In this document: positions 1 to 6,132 of the stretch, piece after piece
Layout: the number at the start of each line of letters is the position of its first letter
Numbering within the stretch: the stretch's first letter is position 1
From: Bacteroidota bacterium
GTDB lineage: Bacteria > Bacteroidota > Bacteroidia > Bacteroidales > VadinHA17
NCBI GenBank assembly: GCA_030642585.1
Contig: DAOWNN010000070.1
Location: 1-8,759 of the forward strand
Length of the DNA: 8,759 nucleotides
Reading direction: 5' to 3'
Program-made: the position numbers and the translations under genes
Notes under the pieces: model-generated
Database searches by the model: none
The model's input: only the letters and a program-made list of their open reading frames with translations
Told to the model about the DNA's origin: nothing

Positions 1-532
1 AAAAGGATGAAATTTAAAAATTTTAGTGGCTTTAGGTTGTTTTTCAACATAGAAGACACCAAGAAAACACTAAGAATTTGGATTGCTAATTAAGGATGGT
101 GTCACTTTTGTATTACAAAGAATAATAAAGCGTAAGCTGTCGTTAATCAAAGATAAAGCCAAGTTAGGTTGACGCGTATGCCTTTCAGGGCAAATAAACC
201 TGATGAAATGGAACTTTCCTTTTAGCTTGCTAAAAGATTTCCCCCGTTTTGGTCAATGTATAACCCAAATTGCATCTTCTAAAACTCTAACACACTTATA
301 ATCAGAGATGCATTTTAAGAGCGTTCACCTCATGCACAAAACAGGAAAGTGCTGTGAAATGTTTCACAGCAGAACTTAAGGCTTTAAAATTATGCCAGGA
401 CTTGCTTTATTAATTATAAGGATTATTGTCATCCTCAAACAAGCTTGCTATGAATGCCACGCAAAGCTCTTATCTCTTATTCTTAAAGAGGGTACAATTC
501 CGGAATTCAGTGCTTCAGGATGACTACAATTG
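1..532. other. Gene-free stretch at left edge, downstream of recN
   Basis: I see no supportable gene here on either strand. Reading frames are short and interrupted by stops, and the few short peptides I translated resemble no family I know. No tRNA cloverleaf or rRNA segment is recognisable. The region is AT-rich and holds a long dyad at 350-371 and a perfect 12-bp palindrome (AATTCCGGAATT) at 496-507. No clear hairpin followed by a T-run lies just beyond the recN stop, so where recN transcription ends is not evident. It could be a decayed gene or an accessory insertion, but nothing in the sequence proves this. Confidence 0.6.
350..371. promoter_or_regulatory. 22-bp dyad, operator-like inverted repeat
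   Basis: Two perfect 10-bp arms, TGCTGTGAAA (350-359) and TTTCACAGCA (362-371), flank a 2-nt centre (TG). A 2-nt centre is too tight for a good RNA hairpin loop without opening inner pairs, and no T-run follows on either strand. It therefore looks more like a binding site for a dimeric protein than a terminator. No gene start lies close by inside the window, so its target is unknown. Confidence 0.4.
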
Positions 533-2194
533 CTAACTAAACTTTTTCAGTAAGACCCGTGCATTTTGTATTGCAGCATCACTCATTTCCGTCCCGCTTA
601 ACATTTTAGCTATTTCTATCACTCTTTCTTCCTCCTTCAGGAGGCGGATCCTGGTATGGGTAGCAGTTTTTTCATCTGTTTTATATACAAGATAATGTGA
701 CCCTCCCTTGCTGGCTATCTGTGGAAGATGAGTAATATTAATGACCTGCATATTTTCTGACATTTCGGCAATGATCTCCCCCACTCTGTCGGCTATGTCG
801 CCCGAAACCCCGGAGTCAATTTCATCAAAAATAATGGTAGGCAGTGATACCGATTGATTGATAAGAGACTTTAAACTGAGCATAACACGTGATAATTCAC
901 CACCGGAAGCCACTTTCTTAAGATCCTGGAGTTCAGAATTCTTATTCGCTGAAAAGAGAAAATCAACATGATCGGTTCCGGTGGGTGAAAGATCTTCTAA
1001 CCCGGTTTGTTGAATAGAAAAACCGGCATTGGGAATTCCAAGTTTTTGCAAGAGAGAAATCATTCTTTCTCCAATTCCGGGAATAGCTTCCATCCTCTTT
1101 GCAGATAAGTCTCGGGCTGCTTTTTCGAGAAATAGTTTCATTTCATGCAGCTCAGCTCTCATAGCTTCCAATTCATGATCCATCGAACTAATTCCATCCA
1201 GCGATTGTTGCAATTCTGACTTGATTCTTATCAAATCCTTAACCGACTCCACATGATGCTTTTGTTCGAGTGAATAGAGTAGATTTAATCGCTCCAGGAT
1301 AAATTCAAGCCTGGAAGGATTGCTTTCCACATCACTTCCAAGTGTCTCAACCTCTAAGCTTAGGTCTTTCAATTCTAATTCAACACTCTCAATTCGATTA
1401 TAGAGTTCAGCCGCAGGAGAAAAATAGTTTCGTATTTTTTCCATCAGGTTCCTGGCCTCCCTGATCTTAGGTAAAATTCCACTATCATCTTCCGAAAACA
1501 AATTGGAAATTGATTCAAGAGAGCTGCCAATTTCACCTGTGTGACTTAAAATATCCTGTTCACTCTCCAACTCTGCTTGCTCCTCTTCTAAAAGCTTTGC
1601 TTCATCAAGGTGGTCAAACTGGAATTGAAAATAATCCAGATCGGATTGAGCCTTTTCATTTTTTTCATTGAGCTCCCGGTATAGTGATTCTAATTTCCGG
1701 AATTTGTCATAATTATGTTTATAAGTCGCCAACCTCTTGCGAACGCCAGCAAAAGCATCTACCACCTGAAGCTGGAACTGGTTATTTCCCAGCAGAATAT
1801 TATGATGCTGTGAATGAATATCCACAAGATTCACAGCCATTTCTTTTAATACATTCAGATTCACCGGAGTATCATTGATAAAGGCCCTGGATTTTCCGGC
1901 AACATTAATTTCACGCCTTAGGCTGGTTAAATCTTCATAATCCAGGTCATTTGCGGAAAAAAAATCCTGAAGCTGATATTCCTTCACATCAAAAGTTCCC
2001 TCGATAATACATTTTTTCGTCTTATTCAGCAGAACCTGTATATCGGCCCGCTGACCTAATATAAGTGCCAATGCTCCCAATAAAATTGATTTTCCAGCCC
2101 CTGTCTCTCCGGAAATTATGGTCAGACCCGAATCAAATCTTATATCTAACTCATTAATTAAAGCATAATTCTGTATGTGAAGGGTTTTAAGCAT
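533..2194 (-). CDS. recN: DNA repair protein RecN
   Basis: RecN is an SMC-like ATPase that acts in the cytoplasm during recombinational repair of double-strand breaks. The 553-residue protein matches the usual family length and has all the expected parts. The N-terminal ATPase lobe carries Walker A GETGAGKS at residues 29-36. The middle, roughly residues 160-370, is rich in Glu, Lys and Leu, as expected of the short coiled coil. The C-terminal lobe has the ABC signature SGGELSR (430-436), Walker B ending in the DEID at 457-460, and the H-loop motif THLPQ (488-492). The ATG at 2194 begins MLKTLHIQNYALI, the normal RecN N-terminus. It is the last gene of the leftward cluster but lies 425 bp beyond porD across a repeat-rich spacer, so it may have its own promoter. 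I see no sign of damage. Confidence 0.97.
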   Translation of the reverse strand: MLKTLHIQNYALINELDIRFDSGLTIISGETGAGKSILLGALALILGQRADIQVLLNKTKKCIIEGTFDVKEYQLQDFFSANDLDYEDLTSLRREINVAGKSRAFINDTPVNLNVLKEMAVNLVDIHSQHHNILLGNNQFQLQVVDAFAGVRKRLATYKHNYDKFRKLESLYRELNEKNEKAQSDLDYFQFQFDHLDEAKLLEEEQAELESEQDILSHTGEIGSSLESISNLFSEDDSGILPKIREARNLMEKIRNYFSPAAELYNRIESVELELKDLSLEVETLGSDVESNPSRLEFILERLNLLYSLEQKHHVESVKDLIRIKSELQQSLDGISSMDHELEAMRAELHEMKLFLEKAARDLSAKRMEAIPGIGERMISLLQKLGIPNAGFSIQQTGLEDLSPTGTDHVDFLFSANKNSELQDLKKVASGGELSRVMLSLKSLINQSVSLPTIIFDEIDSGVSGDIADRVGEIIAEMSENMQVINITHLPQIASKGGSHYLVYKTDEKTATHTRIRLLKEEERVIEIAKMLSGTEMSDAAIQNARVLLKKFS

Positions 2195-2201
2195 ATAGGC
2201 T

Positions 2202-2219
2202 TTAAACTATAAAGTTTAA
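2202..2219. promoter_or_regulatory. Inverted repeat just upstream of recN
   Basis: Seven-base arms TTAAACT (2202-2208) and AGTTTAA (2213-2219) flank a 4-nt centre, 8 bp upstream of the recN start codon. All pairs but one per arm are A:T, so a hairpin would be weak. It would lie in the 5' leader of a recN transcript and could affect translation or act as an operator, but AT-rich palindromes of this size also arise by chance. Confidence 0.25.
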
Positions 2220-2257
2220 CAAAAAAACATGACCATGAATTCACAAAAATCCATATG

Positions 2258-2265
2258 CGAAGATA
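2258..2265 (-). promoter_or_regulatory. Candidate -7 box for recN
   Basis: On the minus strand this reads TATCTTCG, one mismatch from the Bacteroidota -7 consensus TAnnTTTG. It would place a transcript start roughly 55-60 nt before the recN ATG. I see no TTG at the expected -33 distance, so support is weak. It matters because the repeat-filled spacer makes read-through from porD uncertain. Confidence 0.3.
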
Positions 2266-2286
2266 CAAGGAAAAAGATAAAAGATA

Positions 2287-2317
2287 TCCACCTACGCCTG
2301 AAAAAGGCTACGGCGGA
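2287..2317. repeat. Imperfect GC-rich inverted repeat
   Basis: Arms TCCACCTACGCC (2287-2298) and GGCTACGGCGGA (2306-2317) are imperfectly complementary, with 8 of 12 positions pairing. The mismatches sit in the middle of the arms. The GC content is much higher than the flanks, so it stands out as a foreign or repeated element. Its shape resembles the extragenic palindromes scattered through some Bacteroidota genomes, which is my recollection rather than a search result. Confidence 0.45.
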
Positions 2318-2349
2318 CGAAGAAGATTAAAAGTGTTGATTGAATATAA

Positions 2350-2373
2350 GTTGAACAGTTGAATAGTTGAACG
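2350..2373. repeat. 8-bp tandem repeat, three copies
   Basis: Three consecutive units read GTTGAACA (2350-2357), GTTGAATA (2358-2365) and GTTGAACG (2366-2373), each differing from the others by at most two bases. The array sits in the porD-recN spacer with no coding role visible. Such arrays can arise by replication slippage. Confidence 0.7.
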
Positions 2374-2389
2374 AAAGAAGAAGCCACCG

Positions 2390-2418
2390 ATGCACGAATA
2401 TAAGACGAATGCACGAAT
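2390..2418. repeat. 10-bp direct repeat ATGCACGAAT
   Basis: ATGCACGAAT occurs exactly at 2390-2399 and again at 2409-2418, with starts 19 bp apart. A partial copy, ACGAAT, lies between them at 2405-2410. This looks like a decaying short tandem array belonging to the same repeat-rich spacer. Confidence 0.55.
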
Positions 2419-2496
2419 GTACCGAAAATCTATCTGCAAAGATGGAATGGGTTTTACTCTGTTCTCACAAGTCAAGCTTATTAAGGCATTGTCTTT

Positions 2497-2524
2497 CAGC
2501 ACCCAGTACCCAGCACCCAGCACC
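2497..2524. repeat. 7-bp tandem repeat CAG(C/T)ACC, four copies
   Basis: Four head-to-tail units occupy 2497-2503, 2504-2510, 2511-2517 and 2518-2524. Three read CAGCACC and the second reads CAGTACC. The run is GC-rich in an AT-rich setting. The copy number could vary between strains, because arrays this regular are prone to slippage. Confidence 0.8.
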
Positions 2525-2540
2525 AGGCAAAGGGAGTGAA

Positions 2541-2596
2541 TGACTTTTAGACTATTGACCTTTTGATTTTTTGACCTTTGAGTGACTATTGCTTGA
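2541..2596. repeat. Degenerate TTGAC-type heptamer array
   Basis: TGAC recurs at 2541, 2556, 2572, 2583 and 2594 with T-rich flanks, as in CTATTGACC, TTTTTGACC and GCTTGAC. The segment beginning GACTATTGACCTTTTGA (2550-2566) resembles the cleaner array upstream of the PLP enzyme gene (6040-6065). The two therefore look like members of one repeat family, with this copy more decayed. It lies just after the porD stop codon. Confidence 0.55.
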
Positions 2597-2619
2597 CAGC
2601 GACCAATGGGAATGTAATA

Positions 2620-3537
2620 CTAACCCGATAAAAATGCAGCTTCATACTTACTCTGGTTCGAGGGATCAATTTCTTTTAGGATCACATAAACCCGTCTTTT
2701 CTGATCGGGATTTGCTTCCTTAAAAACATTAATGAATTCCTCAGTTTTTGCATCATGAACAACCTGTAATAAATACAGATATGGATCAGGTTTTTGCCTG
2801 TATACTCTTTGCAAATGTTTGAGACTTTCCTCCATGTCATTTCTTGCGGTATTCACATTATCTTCAAGGCGGTCAAGACCCAGGCGATGATACTGGTAAT
2901 AGAACTGTCGTACCGGCTGGTATTCATTATCCATTATGTTCTGTATCAGCCAGTAACGATTTCTGTTGCTGCTGGCATCAAAAGCCTTCCAACCTCTTTC
3001 CGGCGCATTTTGTGCATTCATAACAATGGCTTCTGCCCGGGTAAAAAACCTGGTTCCGCCTTCCTGAGAAAAGGAATCATAATCAAAACCTAAAATAATA
3101 TTGACATAATATGCCAGTACCGAAGTAAGGTTGCTAATATGCTGAGTTTCATCAAAAAGGAGAGGCTGAAACTCTACATACCTGAAATCCATATTGTTAT
3201 CAAGGATATTAAGGATTGTGCTACTATAGCTTGTATTGTAAACCGGCCGGCGCATTTGCACCTGAATGGTTCCCCTGAACTGATCCGATCCAAGTTGCTC
3301 GGTGAGATTGATCAGAATATTACATTCTATTCTTTCTGTTGATGCATATACATCATTCGACCAGTTTCGGTCATTTATAAACTCGTAAATAGCAGTTTGT
3401 AAGGTCCTGAAAAGTTGTTTATTAGTCCCCTGTATCTGCTGTGTCACAACCTGCACGTTACAATTGAGCTCCTGGGCATTCAGCATCAGCAAAGATGAAC
3501 TAAAAATGATCAGTATGATTAAGACTTTGAACCTCAT
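2620..3537 (-). CDS. porD: PorD family (DUF4835) exported protein
   Basis: A 305-residue exported protein of the DUF4835 family, which current annotation names PorD and links to the type IX secretion system of Bacteroidota. Its molecular role is not well defined. The first 21 residues form a signal peptide: MRFK, then a hydrophobic stretch, ending LNA before QELNC. No lipobox Cys is present, so the mature protein is probably periplasmic. Family-typical features are the RPVYNTSY segment (97-104), FRYVEFQPLLFDE (118-130) and the GFDYDSF-GGTRFF region (about 150-165). The frame stays open upstream to 3618, but the start at 3537 is preferred because it leads directly into the signal peptide and leaves 28 nt after coaBC, like the other gaps in the cluster. 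I am confident of the family and less so of the secretion role. Confidence 0.85.
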   Translation of the reverse strand: MRFKVLIILIIFSSSLLMLNAQELNCNVQVVTQQIQGTNKQLFRTLQTAIYEFINDRNWSNDVYASTERIECNILINLTEQLGSDQFRGTIQVQMRRPVYNTSYSSTILNILDNNMDFRYVEFQPLLFDETQHISNLTSVLAYYVNIILGFDYDSFSQEGGTRFFTRAEAIVMNAQNAPERGWKAFDASSNRNRYWLIQNIMDNEYQPVRQFYYQYHRLGLDRLEDNVNTARNDMEESLKHLQRVYRQKPDPYLYLLQVVHDAKTEEFINVFKEANPDQKRRVYVILKEIDPSNQSKYEAAFLSG

Positions 3538-3565
3538 AAAACCAGTCGGATGATCGTAATATTTA

Positions 3566-4783
3566 TTATAACGTACCGGATACAAGTTTTTGTATACTAT
3601 GAACAATATCAACCGCAACTTCTGCTTTGCTTTTCAGATCAAAGTCCTCCTTATTCCCACGCCTGTCAAGGATACTTATCTTATTGGTATCATAGCTAAA
3701 TCCTGCACCTTTATCTCTTAAAGAATTAAGTACAATAAGATCAAGGTTCTTCTTTTTCAGCTTCTTACGTGCATTATCTGTCTCATTGCTGGTTTCCAGG
3801 GCAAAACCAACCAGCCACTGATTTTTCTTCTTTGCTCTTCCCATTTCCGCAGCGATATCATTGGTAGGTTTTAACTCAATATGCAAATCTTCTTTATCCC
3901 TTTTAATTTTTTCTTTACCGGGATTTAAGGGTGTAAAGTCACTTACAGCAGCTGCAAGTACAGCTCCATCCATAGATGGAAATAATTCTGTGCAAACCGT
4001 GTTCATTTCAGAGGCAGAAACAACCTTATAAACTTTGACTTCCCTCCTATGAATCTCCAGGCTTACCGGCCCTAATACCAGGTGAACTTCAGCACCACTT
4101 TCTGCAAAGGCTTCTGCGAGTTGAATCCCCATTTTTCCTGAGGAGTGATTTCCGATATATCGAACAGGATCTATTGCCTCGAAAGTTGGTCCGGCAGTAA
4201 TCATCACTTTTTGTCCGGCAAATCGGAAGGTTTTATTTTTTTTTTTGAGGAAATTCGAAATCTCCTGTACAATATTTTCTGGCTCCTCCATCCTACCCTT
4301 CCCGGAAAGTCCACTTGCCAATTCGCCAGTTCCGGCATCAATAATAACATTCCCGTATTCTTCCAGGGTTTTGAGGTTCTTTTGAGTGGATGAATGCTTA
4401 AACATATCCATATCCATCGCCGGCACAATTATCACCGGGCAACGGGCAGAAAGATAAACAGTAAGAAGAAGATTATCTGCAATCCCATTGGCCATCTTAG
4501 CCATAGTATTTGCGCTTGCAGGGGCTATAAGCACAAGATCGGCCCATAAGCCGAGGTCCACATGATTGGTCCATTCGCCTGTATCTTTAGCAAATAGTTC
4601 CACAGACACAGGATTACCCGATAAGGTAGACAGAGTCAGGGGACTTATAAATTCGGTAGCTACCGGGGTCATGACAACCCTTACATCAGCTCCTTCTTTA
4701 ATGAGTAATCGGACCAGGAAGGCAGCTTTGTAAGCTGCAATACTTCCGGTTATGCCCAATATTATTTTTTTTCCTTTCAGCAT
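3566..4783 (-). CDS. coaBC: Bifunctional phosphopantothenoylcysteine decarboxylase / phosphopantothenate-cysteine ligase
   Basis: CoaBC carries out two successive cytoplasmic steps of coenzyme A synthesis: CTP-dependent joining of cysteine to 4'-phosphopantothenate, then FMN-dependent decarboxylation. The protein has 405 residues, a normal length. The CoaC domain (about 1-178) shows GITGSIAAYK (10-19), the catalytic His74 in WTNHVDLG, and GKGRMEEP (161-168). The CoaB domain (about 188-400) shows ITAGPT (195-200), the intermediate-forming NHSSGKMG (212-219), AAVSDF (278-283) and KIKR (292-295). Two CoaC positions differ from the classical motifs: PAMD (121-124) replaces PAMN, and ELASG (154-158) has Ser157 where the classical motif has Cys. 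The linker is encoded by an A11 run. Gaps of 27-28 nt to rpoZ and porD suggest one operon. Confidence 0.96.
   Translation of the reverse strand: MLKGKKIILGITGSIAAYKAAFLVRLLIKEGADVRVVMTPVATEFISPLTLSTLSGNPVSVELFAKDTGEWTNHVDLGLWADLVLIAPASANTMAKMANGIADNLLLTVYLSARCPVIIVPAMDMDMFKHSSTQKNLKTLEEYGNVIIDAGTGELASGLSGKGRMEEPENIVQEISNFLKKKNKTFRFAGQKVMITAGPTFEAIDPVRYIGNHSSGKMGIQLAEAFAESGAEVHLVLGPVSLEIHRREVKVYKVVSASEMNTVCTELFPSMDGAVLAAAVSDFTPLNPGKEKIKRDKEDLHIELKPTNDIAAEMGRAKKKNQWLVGFALETSNETDNARKKLKKKNLDLIVLNSLRDKGAGFSYDTNKISILDRRGNKEDFDLKSKAEVAVDIVHSIQKLVSGTL
4236..4246 (-). repeat. A11 homopolymer inside coaBC
   Basis: The coding strand has eleven consecutive A residues, encoding Lys180-Lys182 and part of Asn183 between the CoaC and CoaB domains. 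One extra A gives AAA AAA AAA AAA TAA, an immediate stop. One A fewer shifts into a frame that stops after about ten more codons (ending PDKK). Either slip would leave a CoaC-only protein. Whether slippage occurs is not known from sequence. Confidence 0.85.
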
Positions 4784-4810
4784 ACCGGCAATTTTATATT
4801 GCGAAAAATA

Positions 4811-5137
4811 CTATTTCTCTTCTTCCTCCGGTTTACGAAAATAAATACCGCCTCCATAAAACTCTTCAAGAGCAATTAATGAAGGTTTAGGAAGTTTTTC
4901 ATAAAACTTAGAAATTTCAATTTGTTCTCTATTCTCAAAAATTTCTTCCAGGTTATCTGTATAATATGCAAATTCCTCCAGCTTCTTGTTCAATTCCAGC
5001 TTAATATCCATGGATATCTGGTTTGCCCTTTTTGAACAAATAACCACACTCTCATAAACATTTCCGGTAACCGAATCAAGATCACGAAGATCTCTTGTCA
5101 TGGTAGTAAATGGTGCTTGTGTTTTCTTGTAATCCAT
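4811..5137 (-). CDS. rpoZ: DNA-directed RNA polymerase subunit omega (RpoZ/Rpb6 family)
   Basis: A 108-residue protein matching the Bacteroidota version of the omega subunit, which helps RNA polymerase assembly by wrapping the C-terminal tail of beta-prime. The key segment is GNVYESVVICSKRANQI (25-41), corresponding to the NRFELVxxAAxRArQL core of other omegas, with the conserved Arg-Ala pair present. The rest is family-specific: a middle helix rich in Lys, Glu and Leu, a KPSLIALEEFYGGGIYF segment and an acidic C-terminus (EEEEK). The Bacteroidota form diverges enough from E. coli omega that it is sometimes left hypothetical, but its place between bamD and coaBC supports the call. The ATG at 5137 follows bamD by 28 nt, with no Shine-Dalgarno sequence in the gap. 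Confidence 0.88.
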   Translation of the reverse strand: MDYKKTQAPFTTMTRDLRDLDSVTGNVYESVVICSKRANQISMDIKLELNKKLEEFAYYTDNLEEIFENREQIEISKFYEKLPKPSLIALEEFYGGGIYFRKPEEEEK

Positions 5138-5165
5138 TCTTTCTATATAAATTTTACGATTTCAA

Positions 5166-5969
5166 TTAATGATTTGAAAGGAAAGAAGACGACTCGTTAT
5201 ATATTTTTTCTGCTTCCCTTGCATACTTACTTTCAGGGAATTCATCAATAAATGAATAATATTCATCTACAGTATCCTGAAATCTTTCCAACTGTTTGAG
5301 ACTAACACTCTGAACAGCCATTAGGTAAATTGACCTCAACTTAAGATACAAAAGTTCTTCCCTGTATTTCGTGTCGGGATAATCCATCAGGCTGTTTGAT
5401 ATGGCTACGATTGATGCTTTATATTTCTCCAGGTCATAATAAAGTTTTGCATTAATGTATGATTTCTCAACCAGCCTCTCCTGCATTTCCTTAATATAAT
5501 CATTTGCCTCCTGAATTCTTTCACTGGATGGGAACTTGGTTTTAAAAAGTGTAAATGCATTTATTGCATTATATGTATTTGTCTGGTCGAGTTCTACCCG
5601 TGAATTTAGATTATAATAACAATACGCACCCATAAAATCGGCTTCTTCAGCACGTGGACTTGAAAAATAAGTTTTAACAAACTCTCTGAAATAATGACCC
5701 GCCATCACGTAATCACCCATTTCATAATAGCATTTTGCATTCAAATAATCCAATTCCTCAGCCCTTTTTGTTCCTTTTAGTCGCGGTATGATTTGCCCAA
5801 ACAAGGTAGCCGCCCGAAGATAATTTCCTTCTTCATAGTATTGCATTCCACTTTCATACTTGGCCTCAATATTCCCGCTTTTTAGCAATTTTTCATACCC
5901 GCTGCAAGCTCCAAACAATAAAACCGCAAGAATTAACAGGGTGATATTTTTTACTATTTTTTGAAACAT
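5166..5969 (-). CDS. bamD: Outer membrane protein assembly factor BamD, lipoprotein
   Basis: BamD is the TPR lipoprotein partner of BamA in the machine that inserts beta-barrel proteins into the outer membrane. The 267-residue protein starts with a lipoprotein signal: MFQKIVKN, a hydrophobic core, then the lipobox LFGAC with the lipidated Cys22. The remainder is helical TPR-like repeats, for example YYEEGNYLRAATLFGQII, CYYEMGDYVMAGHYFREFV, AINAFTLFKTKFPSS and LYYDLEKYKASIVAISN, with the recurring aromatic and Ala pattern of such repeats. Length and layout fit BamD. The ATG at 5969 is the only start that keeps the signal peptide intact. It is the first gene of the leftward cluster and has a -7 promoter box only four bases upstream of the ATG. 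Confidence 0.93.
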   Translation of the reverse strand: MFQKIVKNITLLILAVLLFGACSGYEKLLKSGNIEAKYESGMQYYEEGNYLRAATLFGQIIPRLKGTKRAEELDYLNAKCYYEMGDYVMAGHYFREFVKTYFSSPRAEEADFMGAYCYYNLNSRVELDQTNTYNAINAFTLFKTKFPSSERIQEANDYIKEMQERLVEKSYINAKLYYDLEKYKASIVAISNSLMDYPDTKYREELLYLKLRSIYLMAVQSVSLKQLERFQDTVDEYYSFIDEFPESKYAREAEKIYNESSSFLSNH

Positions 5970-5973
5970 TTTG

Positions 5974-5981
5974 CAAAGGTA
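5974..5981 (-). promoter_or_regulatory. -7 promoter box of bamD operon
   Basis: The minus strand reads TACCTTTG, an exact match to the Bacteroidota -7 consensus TAnnTTTG. It continues CAAA and then the bamD ATG. The expected -33 position, 19 nt further upstream, has TTTC rather than TTTG, so that element is imperfect. The predicted transcript start falls within a base or two of the start codon, suggesting a leaderless or nearly leaderless mRNA. Confidence 0.6.
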
Positions 5982-6044
5982 CTCTTTTCCTTGTAATTTG
6001 GAAAAAATAAAGCTAAATCAAAGATGAAAGATATCTCGAGACTA

Positions 6045-6065
6045 TTTGACTTTTGACTTTTGACT
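6045..6065. repeat. TTTGACT tandem repeat, three perfect copies
   Basis: TTTGACT repeats exactly at 6045-6051, 6052-6058 and 6059-6065, preceded by GACTA and followed by a T-rich tail. It sits just upstream of the -33 element of the rightward promoter. A decayed relative occurs at 2541-2596. Copy-number change here could alter upstream promoter context. Confidence 0.75.
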
Positions 6066-6075
6066 TTTTATTCTC

Positions 6076-6105
6076 TTGCCAGATTATTAAAAATATCTAC
6101 CTTTG
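6076..6105 (+). promoter_or_regulatory. Promoter of the PLP enzyme gene
   Basis: A TTG at 6076-6078 (-33) is followed after 19 nt by TACCTTTG at 6098-6105 (-7), matching the Bacteroidota promoter consensus in both sequence and spacing. Transcription would begin around 6110, giving a short leader of about 20-25 nt before the GTG at 6133. The -7 box shares the 10-mer TACCTTTGCA with the divergent bamD promoter. Confidence 0.75.
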
Positions 6106-6132
6106 CAGGCACTAACCCAAAAACTTATTACT

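Larger units (their letters stand above)
2195..2619. other. Repeat-rich intergenic spacer between porD and recN
   Basis: This 425-bp gap is far longer than the 27-28 nt gaps in the rest of the cluster. It holds no credible gene. A 71-residue reading frame here is built from the repeats themselves and has no recognisable family features. From left to right it contains a possible recN promoter, an imperfect inverted repeat, an 8-bp tandem triplet, a 10-bp direct repeat, a 7-bp tandem repeat in four copies, and a run of degenerate TTGAC-type units. Each is listed separately. Confidence 0.7.

Noticed and set aside
48..60. Short minus-strand frame running off the left edge (MLKNNLKPLKFLNFIL)
   Set aside because: Only 16 codons are visible in AT-rich DNA, with no recognisable family, so it cannot be supported.
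496..507. Perfect 12-bp palindrome AATTCCGGAATT after recN
   Set aside because: It is too short for a convincing terminator, has no T-run, and may be chance. Noted only within the gene-free stretch.
2437..2444. Second -7-like box (CATCTTTG on the minus strand) in the porD-recN spacer
   Set aside because: It misses the first base of the consensus, has no -33 partner, and is about 240 nt from recN inside repeat debris.
2308..2523. 71-residue minus-strand reading frame in the porD-recN spacer
   Set aside because: It is composed of the intergenic repeats, has no family features, and has no promoter or conserved neighbour supporting it.
2350..2524. Possible CRISPR array because of several short repeats
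   Set aside because: Units are 7-10 bp, have no spacers of even length, differ from one another, and no cas gene is present.
3538..3618. Upstream extension of porD by 27 residues overlapping the coaBC end
   Set aside because: It would bury the signal peptide inside the protein. The start at 3537 gives a proper signal peptide and a normal gap.
4204..4428. 74-residue frame overlapping coaBC
   Set aside because: It is the shifted frame of coaBC itself. It matters only because it shows where a one-base deletion in the A11 tract would stop.
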